NCBI GenBank assembly: GCA_015680685.1
Contig: MNCI01007578.1
Location: 200,007-264,006 of the forward strand
Direction of reading: 5' to 3'
DNA length: 64,000 nucleotides
From: Gnetum montanum
Lineage: Eukaryota > Streptophyta > Gnetopsida > Gnetales > Gnetaceae
The notes under the pieces were generated by a model that had not been told where the DNA came from, searched no databases, and saw only the letters and a list, made by a program, of their open reading frames with translations. Positions 12,701 to 23,589 of this stretch are shown here, in pieces. A program made the position numbers and the translations under genes. Each line of letters opens with the position of its first letter. Position 1 is the stretch's first letter.

Positions 12701-14695
12701 GGTCACCCACCAATTGTGGGCCATTTCAATGGCCACACACCTCTTGAAGTCTAAGGCAAGGACTTGGGTTTATTTATCAAACTCACCCTTCAATTGGTCA
12801 ACCACTATGTTTCTAATTTTAGGGCCTTGGGTATATACACCCATCGTAGTCTGAGCTACCTCCAAGGTTTGGTCATTCCTGACTAGGCCTTTTTCGTTAA
12901 CCCTATACCTATAAGATGTTTAGCATTCGAAACATTATAAATTCAAATGCTAGAAGGAATTTAGGTATAAAAAATTAAAATCAAAATAAATAATACATCA
13001 CAACCATACTTACCCATCCAAATGGTACACTATGCCAAGGGGATTCTAGAGTAATGTGTGGGTCCTGTGCACCACCATTAGAGTATTATCAGCATTATAC
13101 TAAGAAAACTCTAGCATGCTCTTAATTTGGGATAGCTTATGGGTCCCTTGGATGCCTCTTCTATCATACACCTTTGCTTTCATGTGCATCTCAGGATCAT
13201 CTATTATGAGTTTAACGATCATGTTGGATGACTACAGTAGTAGGGTCTCCACTATGATTTCAGTTGTATATTCAATTAAGTGTGACCACATCATCATACT
13301 AAATTTCTACAAAAGGTAGTCAAGAAATTTCATTTCCCATATTTGGAACCATATAGAACCTTTCTCTAAGACCATATTGATGGGGGGAGTTTTGGGTTTT
13401 GGAATATTGACATAGCATAGTATCCCCACCAGCTCCACCACCATCAAAATGGGTTTAAGGAAAGCCCTGCATGGGAAACAACATACACTGTTAGAACCAT
13501 ATTCATAACACTTAGAAAAAAATTAGCAAAACTAGTAACAACAAAAATCACAACCAAGTATAACAACAACTTGACAATACTTTAAATTTCTTGGAGATTT
13601 GGCCAAAAATCCTAGTTAGTGGTGAAACTAGCCACCATAAAAACTCTAGGGTGTTAGTCAAAATTCCTTCAAAAATTAAAAAATAAAAATTCTCATCCCC
13701 TATACAACCATTAGAAATTATAATTAGGACATAACAACATTTAAATTATTAACCAAGGCTTGAAACACATCATGCCAAACCATGCCTAAGTTTAAACACT
13801 CATACAACAACACTTAGATCTACAAAAATGGCCATAGGAGATCACTAGTAAAAAATAGAAACATTTTCTTAAAATTCTTGAAAAAAAATTTACACCCCTT
13901 ATAACATCCCTATTATTCCCAAAGGAATTGGACATTGAAAAGAAAAATCATTTAGTGTGTCAACGTTGCCCAACTCCAAAGGGTAAAATCACTAAAGCCT
14001 AAAAACACTAATTTGCATGACCGTACACAAAAAATTACTAAAAATCAAGACCTACGCATCCATGAATGTTAGAAACCTTAAATCAAGACCTATTCATCCA
14101 TGACTAGAAAACATGAAAATCCATCACTACTTTTTTCAAAAACTATTCATGAACTTCTATGAAAAATTGAAAATGACATGAAAACACAACCGAATGACAT
14201 GACTAAAAGATTCATTAAAATTAATTACAACTCCAAATCTAACCAAACCATAGCAATTTAAAACCTAAAATTAATACTAAAAACCAAAAACCTTAAAAAT
14301 TGACAATCGAAAGTAAGGTTTCTTTTCTACCTAAAATAGCAAAAAACACATGAAAATTGACAAAAACATAATTTAAAATAGCCATGAATCAAAATCCAAA
14401 TAACCAAGAAACACTAAAAACATATGAAACCCATCAAATAACAAGCTAGGATTATCTCAAAATCAAATTTTAGCTACCACAATAGTCTAGATCTAAGAAA
14501 ATGCCCACATTCTAGACTAGGAAAACTAGAGAAAATGGCCAGAAACACATGAAAATGGCTAGTAATGGCCTACCTTGGAATGATGGGTAGGGATCCTTGC
14601 CCTATCATGGGCTATGGGAGATGAGAGATGCCCTTAGATATAGCATCTACATCCTCCAAGACTAGAGTTTTTCTACTGTTCCCTCTTTTCTTCAT
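9759..14695 (-). pseudogene. Antisense multi-exon gene of element A (8 exons)
   Basis: Lies opposite to A gag/protease and matches the antisense gene of B exon by exon. Exon 1 is 14,574-14,695 (ATG at 14,695, donor GTAGGC); exon 2 13,014-13,466 (453 nt; B 450), with shared E-L-V-G-[IV]-L and N-P-x-G-x-V-Y; exon 3 12,628-12,902; exon 4 about 11,429-12,459 (F-F-x-x-x-F-x-x-L-F-G-V block; end K-R-R-F-M-L-K-L-G, apparently a GC donor); exon 5 about 11,100-11,281 (acidic); exon 6 about 10,871-10,995; exon 7 about 9,940-10,736 (L-Y-E-T..W-x-x-x-R-S-x-E-x-L-W, then coiled coil); exon 8 9,759-9,833 (acidic tail, TAG stop). Phases at exons 1-3 equal those of B. In-frame stops are present. The function is unknown; the exon 4 domain resembles the 'putative plant transposon protein' family. 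Boundaries of exons 5-7 are approximate. Confidence 0.7.
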
Positions 14696-15109
14696 GGTGT
14701 CTATAAACAACATTGAAAAAACCTTGATAATTTTGTAGATCTGGCCTACAACGCTACCTAAAGGGACTCCTTGATTAATAAAATTGAGGATTGAGAGGTG
14801 TTTTGAGCAAGAGTCTCTACTAGGAGCTCTTATCAATGTGTTGTGGGAGAAGAATGAGTGGTGTGATTGATCTTTTTTGGCAAAATGATCATAAAAAACT
14901 TGATCTAAACCTAAGCACCCCCTTGACATCTCCATTACCAAGTCTAGAAACTGAAACTCATGATGCACTAGAAGTTTCATGGGAAGAAATTCCAACCAGT
15001 GCTAGGATGGTGGGAGTTACATTCAAGATTCAAAAATTTGAAATTTTGGTGCGCCCCACTAGCTACCTCCCAAGTAAAGTGGGTTTCAAGCCTTGACACC
15101 TCTTCTATG

Positions 15110-15114
15110 TTGGG
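15110..15114. repeat. Target site duplication of element C (left)
   Basis: TTGGG immediately left of the C LTR; the same five bases follow the right LTR at 23,585-23,589. A 5-bp duplication is standard for LTR integration and confirms the element's ends. Confidence 0.85.
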
Positions 15115-15939
15115 TGATGAGTGGTGAGGTACCCCTACACTCAACCATATGAATATGAGTGTTTCACGCATCATCCAGTCAAACTCCGTAGACAAGGTAG
15201 TTGTGGTATCCAAACAGTTACTCATAGGTCATAGTTTGTTGTCTTCCCACCTAGACTAGTATTAGCTTTGTCACATATCTTTTAGTCTAGAGTGAGGTGT
15301 ATGCTGTGTTCTACACCAGTACTACTCCTGAGTGTGATGGAACATAATATTAATTAAACTAAAAGAGAGGGAGAGAGAGAGAATCTAACTAGCCTAAGTG
15401 TGATGAGTATCCATTCCTTAATCATCTGCACACATCTTGGACCTTGTGCATGACTACCACTAGGATTACCAAGTGCATGGCCTAAGTACGCTACTGGGTT
15501 ACCAAGTAATCACACTTGAAAGCTCTTGATTAAGTCATACTAATTTTGCGTTACTAGGAGATAAGGGTGAAGAGATATTAACTAGGAAAGTAGTAAATAA
15601 CAATTAAATAAATAATTAAGCTAAGTGGATGTTGCAATGATGAGGTAATATCAATCTTTATTGCCAATCATGTGTGTGTCCAAGTATGTCACACTCGAAT
15701 AAGGATGTCATACAATTACAATCACCACATTGTGAGCATGCACTAGGAGGAAAGGGTTGAGAGGAATCTAAACTTTAAAACTTACAATAAAATCCAAAGA
15801 CTCCAAAAGGCCCCTTCTAAATCTACATACTTCTTATTTATAGATGGGGAAGCAAGCTACGATATCGCATATGCAATATCATGTCTAGGCTGTGATATCA
15901 CATCTGCGATATCGCAACCAACAAATTCATGATTCATCA
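15115..15939 (-). repeat. Element C 3' LTR
   Basis: 825 bp, from TGATGAGTGG to ATTCATCA on the plus strand. Contains the TATA box on the minus strand (CTATAAATAAG, plus 15,833-15,843), two perfect 12-bp palindromes just upstream of it, and a GA-rich tract near 15,364-15,385. The PPT (CATGGGGGTA on minus) abuts its right side. Confidence 0.9.
15845..15920 (-). promoter_or_regulatory. GATATC palindrome cluster in C 3' LTR
   Basis: TGTGATATCACA (15,891-15,902) and TGCGATATCGCA (15,905-15,916) are perfect palindromes, with further GATATC/CAATATC copies from 15,860. They sit immediately upstream, on the minus strand, of the TATA box at 15,833-15,843. Confidence 0.7.
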
Positions 15940-16061
15940 TACCCCCATGACTAAGTGAAAACTTGTCCTTGAGTTAAAGTGAGAACAAGCTCCATTGATT
16001 ACATAGTGGATAGGTATGGGATTATTGACCGATGAGAATGGGTTCATGCTATAGTGCAAAA

Positions 16062-18911
16062 TTAAAAAAAATTGAGACACAACACAGAGAATGCAAAAGA
16101 AAATCCTACAGCTACAAAATTGATGGAACTCATGTAGTTCCTGGTGGCAGTGGCTCCTCCATGGGTGCTTTTCCTTTGTCTTGTGCTCTGGGTCATGGAA
16201 TGTGATGGTGTTGAATTATGGCCTAGAGTTTCTCCTCTTCGGTTGAGGGATCTTGTGTTGTCCATGCTAATGTTTTGATGTTTTATGAAGTCAGCACCTC
16301 CCATGGGCAGGGTAGTTGCGGAATCATTTGATTTTCCTTGACATACCAAGCCACAAACACTCATCATTCCTCTTCATAGGCTCTGGATTTATCTCTGTAT
16401 TCTTGAAAATATGCAAGCTATCGAGCCAAGTCTATTGTGATACCTTTTTTTCCATGGTAGCTTTCTTTAACCACCTCAAGTTTAGAATTTGCAACCTCCA
16501 TTTTTGCAATATCTTCTTATGTTCTGCAAATTCTGTTTCATATTTGATGTAGGTGGTGGCTACTTGTTGCTCAAGCTCCATTCTTAGGTGCCTTGTTGTT
16601 AACATGGCAAGGTTGGCATACCATAGGTTTGCTAACTCCATGTATTCTGTAAGGTCCTGGATCTATAGGTCTTAGTTCTTAACTTCTGCTTGGTGGGCAA
16701 ATGCATATGTGTCCAATATGGCCCGCTAGTCATTGTGTTGAGCACTGATAGCATTGATGTGGGCCTTGGCCATATGGATCTCCTTCTCAATGATATGTTT
16801 ATACATCCCCACCTAGTTCCAAAAGTGGTCCTTTATCTTTTCATGTAATTTAGCCTCATTTTGCCATATTCTTATTTCAATAGCCATCTTCTAACGGATG
16901 GCATGTACCTCCTCCATTGAGAGGGTTCAATTTTCCTTGGCTAAACGGTTCATGTCTTGGTTGACCCTGATGAGTTGTTCTCGCAATTATTGGAAATTTT
17001 CTTTAAGAACATTCTTTTTCTTTTCCATAGAGGTCAAATGAAGGTTATCAACAATAAGCTACTTGTTTTCCTCTTTTAAGGCCTTGAGTGCCTTGGTATG
17101 CACGTAAGTTTGCACCTGTGTTGCAGAGGCATCCCAAACATCTTTCTCTTTTTCTTTTGTCACCTTCTTATTCTTTGTCAATAACTTGGTCAGTTGCTCA
17201 GTTTTGAAGGTGTCCAGCTAGTCTACAAGAATAAATTGGGAAGAATCTTATTCTGCTACTTGTAGGATCACGAGCCTTTGTTGCAGTATTTGCACCTCTA
17301 CTTCTGCATGCTCAACCCTCATATTTATCAAGACTAACTTTCCCTTGGTGGAAATGAGATCTGATTGAAGTGTCATAACATCCTAAGGAATGTCAAATAG
17401 GGACATCATTACTTGTCCTATTTGTAGTAATCAATCAAATACATCCTCATGTTTCATAGGAGTCATTGAGGTTCCGGCCACAAATTGAGCATCTCGTGCT
17501 CCTGTAAGATTTACTGGTGGCACAACAAGTACATTGAATGATTCCTTAATGTGGTCTATGACCACTTCTGTAGCTCCTGTTGCATGACCACCACTATGGC
17601 CCCTTCACCAGTTTCTAATTACACTTGAAAAGATGTAGTGTTTCTTGAGATCTATTGTGACCAAGTGCTCTCCCCTCCTCCTGTATGGATGGACACTTCA
17701 CCCCTTGCATGATCCAAAGAAACCATGGGTTGTATGACATCATCGATAATGCAGAAGATATTTTCATCATTATGACTTCCCCAACTAACCGTCTTAGTGA
17801 TGGCCCTGAGATGGCTCATCAACAGTCTATAATCTTGCAGTAGTGGCGGTTGATCCTGCTGGCTCATGCTAGACCCTGCTTCTTGTTGTTGGCTAGGTCC
17901 TATTCTTGGAAGTTGGCTGGGTCCTACAAGTTGAGTTGCAATTGGCCCTACTATTTTTTACTCTTCTTGTTCCTATCCCAGCATCTCACCAGTGATTTTC
18001 CTTACAACTAGTGGCTTTAGTAGTTCAGCATATGAAGAATTTTTGTCTTTGTGAAGGACATCATTGGTGTATCCTCTAATACCAGCATGTCGACACAGCT
18101 TCCTAATGAGACAAGGGAAGGGTAATGAAAGCTTCCCTTTCTTTTGTTCTTCAAACCACCTCAAGATCTTTGTAAAATATAGATGAGATATGTTAGCATT
18201 AACCTTTCCCATCAACACTGCACATCATCTAGCCGCATATGTTGAAATTCTTTTTAAGATCTTTGTGGGGAAGAGATGATAGGTTCCCATTTTAGAGTAG
18301 ATCCTTTCTTCCATCATCAACTCCCCAAACATCTTATCTTCCTTGCCATATGTCCTTTCCAACCAAACTTTTTGTGCATCAGGGTCTGAATGGGTAGACA
18401 ACTGAGCAACTTTTGGCCCTGTATTTAGAAGGTTTAATACTTTCGAAATGGCTTGAACAAAGAAATCGACTGTTACACCACAAATGTTAACTGTGGTTCC
18501 TTGTTCCTTATTGTGCCAAAATTGGTACATTTCCCCTAAGTACCAAGCATGGTTTTCAGAGAGAATAGGCCATAATGGGCACCCTTTGAGGTGATCCCTA
18601 ATAGACTCCAAAGAAAATTTTGCAAAAGATTCAAAATTTAATTCCACAATCACTGCAATGAATATGGACCTTTTATGGATAGCCTAAACACAATCCTTGG
18701 GCAATGTGAGATGTTGTCCCTATTTAGGCACTGCAGCAGCTCCTCCTTCCACCTGCCTTGATTGTACAGTAGTAGGATCCTCTTGGTGGATGCTAAATAA
18801 TTATTCTTCCTACTTTACATGTTGTCTGGTAGGAACTTTTCCTTCACCTCTCCTAAGTTGTTTACTCCCACCTTGAGTAGAACCATCCTGTTGCTTACGT
18901 TTTGGGGCCAT
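16062..18911 (-). pseudogene. Element C second ORF, transposon-protein-domain-like, sense
   Basis: Starts at ATG 18,911 with a basic M-A-P-K-R-K-Q tail that looks like a nuclear localisation signal. Residues from about 18,650 to 17,970 show W-L-E-R, H-L-F-P-T, then K-V-N-A-N-I and F-P-C-L-I-R-K-L-C-R-H-A-G-I; this pattern fits the 'putative plant transposon protein' domain (Transposase_32-like in my recollection). The part from 17,870 to about 16,400 is rich in Leu/Glu/Lys heptad-like sequence, and the end is a polar tail. Length (~950 codons), domain order and probable kinship match the antisense gene of B, yet here it is in sense with gag and reads through without needing introns. Several stops, including R to TGA near 18,228, disable it. 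Homology to B is inferred from pattern, not alignment scores. Confidence 0.6.
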
Positions 18912-20665
18912 CTGCAAACACATGGGCCCATTTTTAGTAAGGTTTTTACCAAAGTTAGGTTATACCTTACTTCTTGCCTTAATGAATTTTTTTTATCTCC
19001 ATGTAATGTTTCTTGAAAGATTATAATATTTAATCCTTTTTGCTTAGGTGGATTCCATTTCTAGTTTCTCGATATAACTAAGGGGATGAAATTATTTTTG
19101 GCACATTTATCCTTAATTTCATAGCTAATTACCCTTGATAAAGTCCTTAAGGCGATGATAAATTTCAAAAAATTTATGCACTATTTGGTGTGTGCCATTC
19201 CCCCACAACTGATCTGAACACTCTGAGTTCAAGTAGGTTCAAACAAAAGGAAAATCGAAGAACCAGCAAGTGAGTTATGGATATGAAAGAAATGGACACA
19301 CAATCACAAGTCATAGAGAGAAATTTAAAAAAATCCCCCACATGAATAGTTGAAAATGATTTTAAGTAGCACCCAGGAGGGTTATATATATATATATTTT
19401 TATTCCATGATATCGTGTACGTGATATCGCTGACGCGATATCGTGTCGCATACGCAATATCATGGCCTATCGATATTAGGGCACAATTAAGAATACCAAA
19501 GTTTTAAGATTTTCTTGAAATTGCAATGGAAGAGAAGGAAATGTGGAAAAGGAAAAGAACATTGTTGAAGATATGTTGATGGTAATAAATGGTATGTGGA
19601 AGGTGTGTTATGAGTGCAAATTACAAATATTACGCAAGTGGGTCCTCCCCAAAGCAGGTTCCAGCCTATAATGCCCTTGCGTAACCACAATTAAAGTGTC
19701 CATGGGCACTAGAAGGGTTAAATGTAATCCACACTAGTTCCACAAAATACACACATGTAAGTATCACTGGAATGAGGTAAGACATTCTATGCTACACAAG
19801 ACATGAGTTACAATTCCATGAATAGTGACATGGGACAAACTATAGAAGGGATTGTAGAAATTGCGACATGAGGTAATTGACCCAGGGCACAATGAACCCT
19901 GTGTGTAAAGCATGATTAATGTGTCATTAACCCATTGTTCCAAGATCAGGACCAAGTCCATTCCTCTGAGCAGTGACACCGCATTGTTTTATCCCATGAT
20001 GAGTAACTATGAGAGTACTAGAACAACAAGGCATACGATCACTTGGCATTTTGTTCAAGGAAGGAGTGATTTTTGCTTTGTGGCACTTTCTTTGTTTTGT
20101 TGTGTTTTTTTTTATTTTTCTTTTGATTGCTGAATCCAGAGAAGCTTCCAACCTTTAGGCATGGGTGCATGTCTTTTTAGTAGGAACCCCTAGAACAACA
20201 TTTGATTTTTGAGTGCCTTTTGATTACTCTTACTCCCATTTTGTGTTAGATCTACAAGGATCTTAGTACAACCACGTTGCATGATAACTCTCACAGATGC
20301 CACCAAAGAGAATCTACAAGTCCCCTTGATGTCACACCCTAATCATTCCCTCTTGATCCATCCTTCTTTATTCTGGGTACAATGAATATCACTATACCCT
20401 CAACAAAACCTCTTATTTGTAGAATGGATGAGTGGGTGTAGTGGGCTCACTATCCAAATAATTGATCACTTGAAACTCGATAACATAGAACACACCTCAA
20501 CTAACGAGCCACATGAGTGTCTTATTCATAGATGAGATTACTTATAAAAAGATAAAAAGACAAAAAGACAAAAAGATAAAACAAGAAATTGCAAAATGAA
20601 AAATTGGAAGACAAAAAATTGTAAAATTAAAGAAAATAAAAAATATTTATTAATTGTGCTTGTTA
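18912..20665 (-). promoter_or_regulatory. Element C spacer with interior GATATC cluster
   Basis: This 1.75-kb gap separates C gag from the second ORF. At 19,405-19,475 the LTR palindrome motif recurs (GATATCG, GATATCGC, CGCGATATCG, GCAATATC, ATCGATAT), about 500 bp upstream of the second ORF's ATG, next to a short TA run at 19,387-19,399. The rest, including 19,480-20,660, holds only fragmentary reading frames and AAAAGATAAA-type repeats at 20,545-20,580. Confidence 0.55.
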
Positions 20666-22644
20666 TTAGAATGGGGGATATCCCCCATAACTAAATGGTT
20701 GAGCATGGCAAGGATTAATAGCTGAAAGATGAGGATCCTTGCATGTTGGAAATGTTGAAACTTGGTCATACTTACCCCATTGGGGTTCACACACCTGATT
20801 ATAGTAAGCATAGTAGGGCAATTTATAAGATGTGGTTCCTGGATAAAGAGTTGATGCAATATGATACTTGAGATCGTAAGATGGTATGCAAGGATCGAGA
20901 TGTCGTCCTCCATGGCTATATTCATTGGGCCGTATGCTTGTTGGAGTGTTAATTGATGGCCCTAATGAAGTGCCATGAGGCATTGGGTTCAAAGAGAAGG
21001 ATGCACCACAATGTTGGGCTTGTGATGAGTTGGAGAATGTAGTGGCCTTGAAACTATGTTGTCCCTTCCTACGGTCACTTCTAAAGAAGGGATGCCTTTG
21101 ATGTTGAGGAGGTCTCTCACTGCTATTGGCAATAGTAGCACAAGTAAAGTTCATGGGTTGCTATGGTGCAAACACTTCAGGAACAGTTGGTGATGATGTA
21201 GAAGGAGAAAAAGGATGAGAATGTTGAAATTTAGGAGAAGTGTAAGGTACACAAGGCAATGGTTGTGTTAAGAAAATGGGTTGATAGTATTGAGGAGAAT
21301 GATAATGTGGAAAGGTAGAGTATGTTGACCCAGTTGGGGAAATAGGATGTTGGACTAGATAAGTATTCATATTTGGATGATATGAAGGGTGTTTCTAGTT
21401 TAGGGATGGCTTCCCCCATGATTGGGATTGTTGCCACTGTGATCGAACATAGTATCTCTATATGAACTCTGGGTGTAACATGCTTCCCCAATGCTCATAT
21501 AAATGTAACAAGATTGGGCATTGGCCCTTGGGGTGATCATATAGGAAAATGTTGCATTCATACATGTGATTGACAGTTGATCTCTTATTTTCCTCATCCC
21601 TTCTTTCTGATTGTCCAATGATATTTTGTCCTACTTCTTGGGTTGTCAAAACTCTATCTCCAATAATATCAATATATTCTCCACACTTTTCATGCGTCCA
21701 TTCCAACATCTTATTGATCTTTGCCTCAATTTCTTCTAATGATTGTTATACCAGAAAAGATGGTTCTTATTCCTTGATATAGGTTGATTTCTCATTTTTG
21801 TGATTATGGACCTCTATTAAGTTGAGATTTTGGTCCCATTGATGTTTTTCAACACTCTCCCATCTAGCCATTTCTCCTTCTTCTTTTGGCACTAGCTTAA
21901 TAAGCTCTTGGAATTGATGGGTTCATAGTTTGTATAGTTGACCTTGGGCATACATCCCTAGGGTCTCTCTTGTTTCATCATGAATCCCATCAATGATATC
22001 GTACATTAGCCTTTCCTTGGAGAACCCATGGCTTGGACAGTTTAACAATGCATAATATCTTTCTAAGGCCATATCCAAGGGTTCATCTTGTGCTTGTTTC
22101 CACTCTTGGATTTGTTTCCTCAAGGTTGACACTCTTGTGTAGGTTTGAGATCTTTCTTTAAAGATTTCTACCATTGTTGGCCAACGTTGTATCAAATTTT
22201 TTTTAATGATCTATACCATACTTTTGCTTGGACAATGAGTGTCATCGGAAAGAGCTTGAGTTTTTGCCAACCATTATCAATGTTTTTCCATGCACAGGCA
22301 TCGTAGAAGTCTTATAAATGTTGTTGTGGGTCTAAGTCATAGCCTCTTGAGAATTTGAAAAAGTTGTTTAAATTGAGCCTAGGTAGATGGCTCTCTTTAT
22401 GATGCCTACAAGAGATTCGAACAGCCTCTTGTATTTGTGTTAGGTTTGTAGTGGCCAGTAGGGGTTCATCATCATCAAGTAAGTTATGCTTTCACATGTT
22501 GTGATGATTTTTCTTTCACTTATGTTTATAAGAAACCCCTACTTCGGATTGCGTACTCCAATCTTCATTGTCATATAATTTTTTGGTTCTCCAATGAACT
22601 ACCTCACTAGATGTGGAATTATCATAGTCTTGTAGGAGAGGCAT
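20666..22644 (-). pseudogene. Element C gag
   Basis: Begins at ATG 22,644 (M-P-L-L-Q-D), about 120 bp after the PBS. The core gag segment at 22,195-21,923 has W-P-T-M..F-K-E-R-S-Q-T-Y-T-R-V, L-R-K-Q-I-Q-E-W-K-Q, E-P-L-D and A-Q-G-Q-L-Y, matching D2 gag nearly residue for residue. A C-x-I-F-x-Y-D-H-P-K-G-x-C zinc-finger-like motif follows at 21,560-21,510, and then a long Pro/Tyr/His/Ser-rich tail ends at TAA near 20,666. Frameshifts separate these blocks. Gag identity is sure at family level. Confidence 0.8.
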
Positions 22645-22765
22645 GATTGTGGAATTATGTATGAATTTGTATGTGACTTTTTATAATTATTTCTTCCTCA
22701 AAGATATATCATTAATTCCTATACAACAACCTTATATGATATAACTAATCTAGATAACTACCACC

Positions 22766-22784
22766 ATCTCCAACAACGGCACCA
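22766..22784 (-). other. Element C primer binding site (tRNA-Asp-like)
   Basis: On minus, TGGTGCCGTTGTTGGAGAT follows the 5' LTR by one base. It differs by a few transitions from TGGCGCCGTTGCCGGGGAT, the complement of the plant tRNA-Asp 3' end. Confidence 0.7.
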
Positions 22785-22785
22785 A

Positions 22786-23584
22786 TGATGAGTGGCAAGG
22801 TACCCCTACACTCAACCATACGAATATGAGCATTTCACGCATGATCTGGTTGAACTCCAAAAATGGGCTAGTTATGGTATCCAGACAGTTACTCATAGGT
22901 TGTAGTTTTGGTTTAGTCTAGAGTGAGGTGTATGATGTGTTCTACACTAGTACTACTCCTGAGTGTGATGGAAAATAATATTAATTAAACTAGGAGAGAG
23001 GGAGAGAGAGAGAATCTAACTAGCCTAAGTGCAATGAGTATCTATTCCTTAGTCATCTATACACATCTTGAACCTCATGAAAGACTACCACTAGGATTAC
23101 AAACTGCATGTCCTAAGTACACTATTGGATTACCAAGTAATCACACTTGAATGCTCGTGGTTAAGTCATACTCATTCCATGTTACTAGGAGTTAAGAGTG
23201 AAGATATATTAACTAGGAAAGTAGTAAATAACAATTAAATAAATAATTAATCTAAGTGGATGCTGCAATGATGAGGTAATCTAGATCTTTATTGCCAGTC
23301 ATATGCATGTCTAAGTACGTCACACTCAAATAAGGATGTTGTACAATTACAATCACCACACTACGGGCATGCACTTGGAGAAAAGGGTTGAGATGAATCT
23401 AAACTTAAAAACTTACAATAAAATCTAAAGACTCAAAAAGGCCCCTACTAAATCTACCTACTTCTTATTTATAGATGGGGAAGTAGGCTACGATATCGCA
23501 TCTAGGTTGTGATATCACATCTGCAATATCGTGTACATGATATCACGGGTGCAATATCGCAGCCAACAAATTCATGACTCATCA
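22786..23584 (-). repeat. Element C 5' LTR
   Basis: 799 bp with the same TGATGAGTGG...CATCA ends as the left copy and a ~50-bp deletion relative to it. TATA on minus is at plus 23,464-23,474, with GATATC/CAATATC motifs at 23,490-23,560 upstream of it. The TTGGG duplication follows at 23,585-23,589. Confidence 0.9.
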
Positions 23585-23589
23585 TTGGG

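Larger units (their letters stand above)
15115..23584 (-). mobile_element. Element C: complete non-autonomous LTR retrotransposon
   Basis: 8,470 bp between TTGGG duplications, inserted in element A upstream of A's antisense gene. Order on the minus strand: 5' LTR (22,786-23,584), tRNA-Asp-like PBS, gag (22,644-20,666), spacer with GATATC cluster, a second ORF (18,911-16,062), PPT CATGGGGGTA, 3' LTR (15,115-15,939). No protease, RT or integrase is present, so it depended on a partner. LTR ends TGATGA...TCATCA and the PPT resemble the Athila/Tat side of Ty3/Gypsy. LTRs differ at roughly 10-15% of positions by eye plus a ~50-bp gap, so it is older than B. Confidence 0.9.

Noticed and set aside
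15841-15920. GATATC repeats considered as a satellite or CRISPR-like array
   Set aside because: Copies are irregularly spaced, short and confined to the LTR and one interior site; the genome is eukaryotic.
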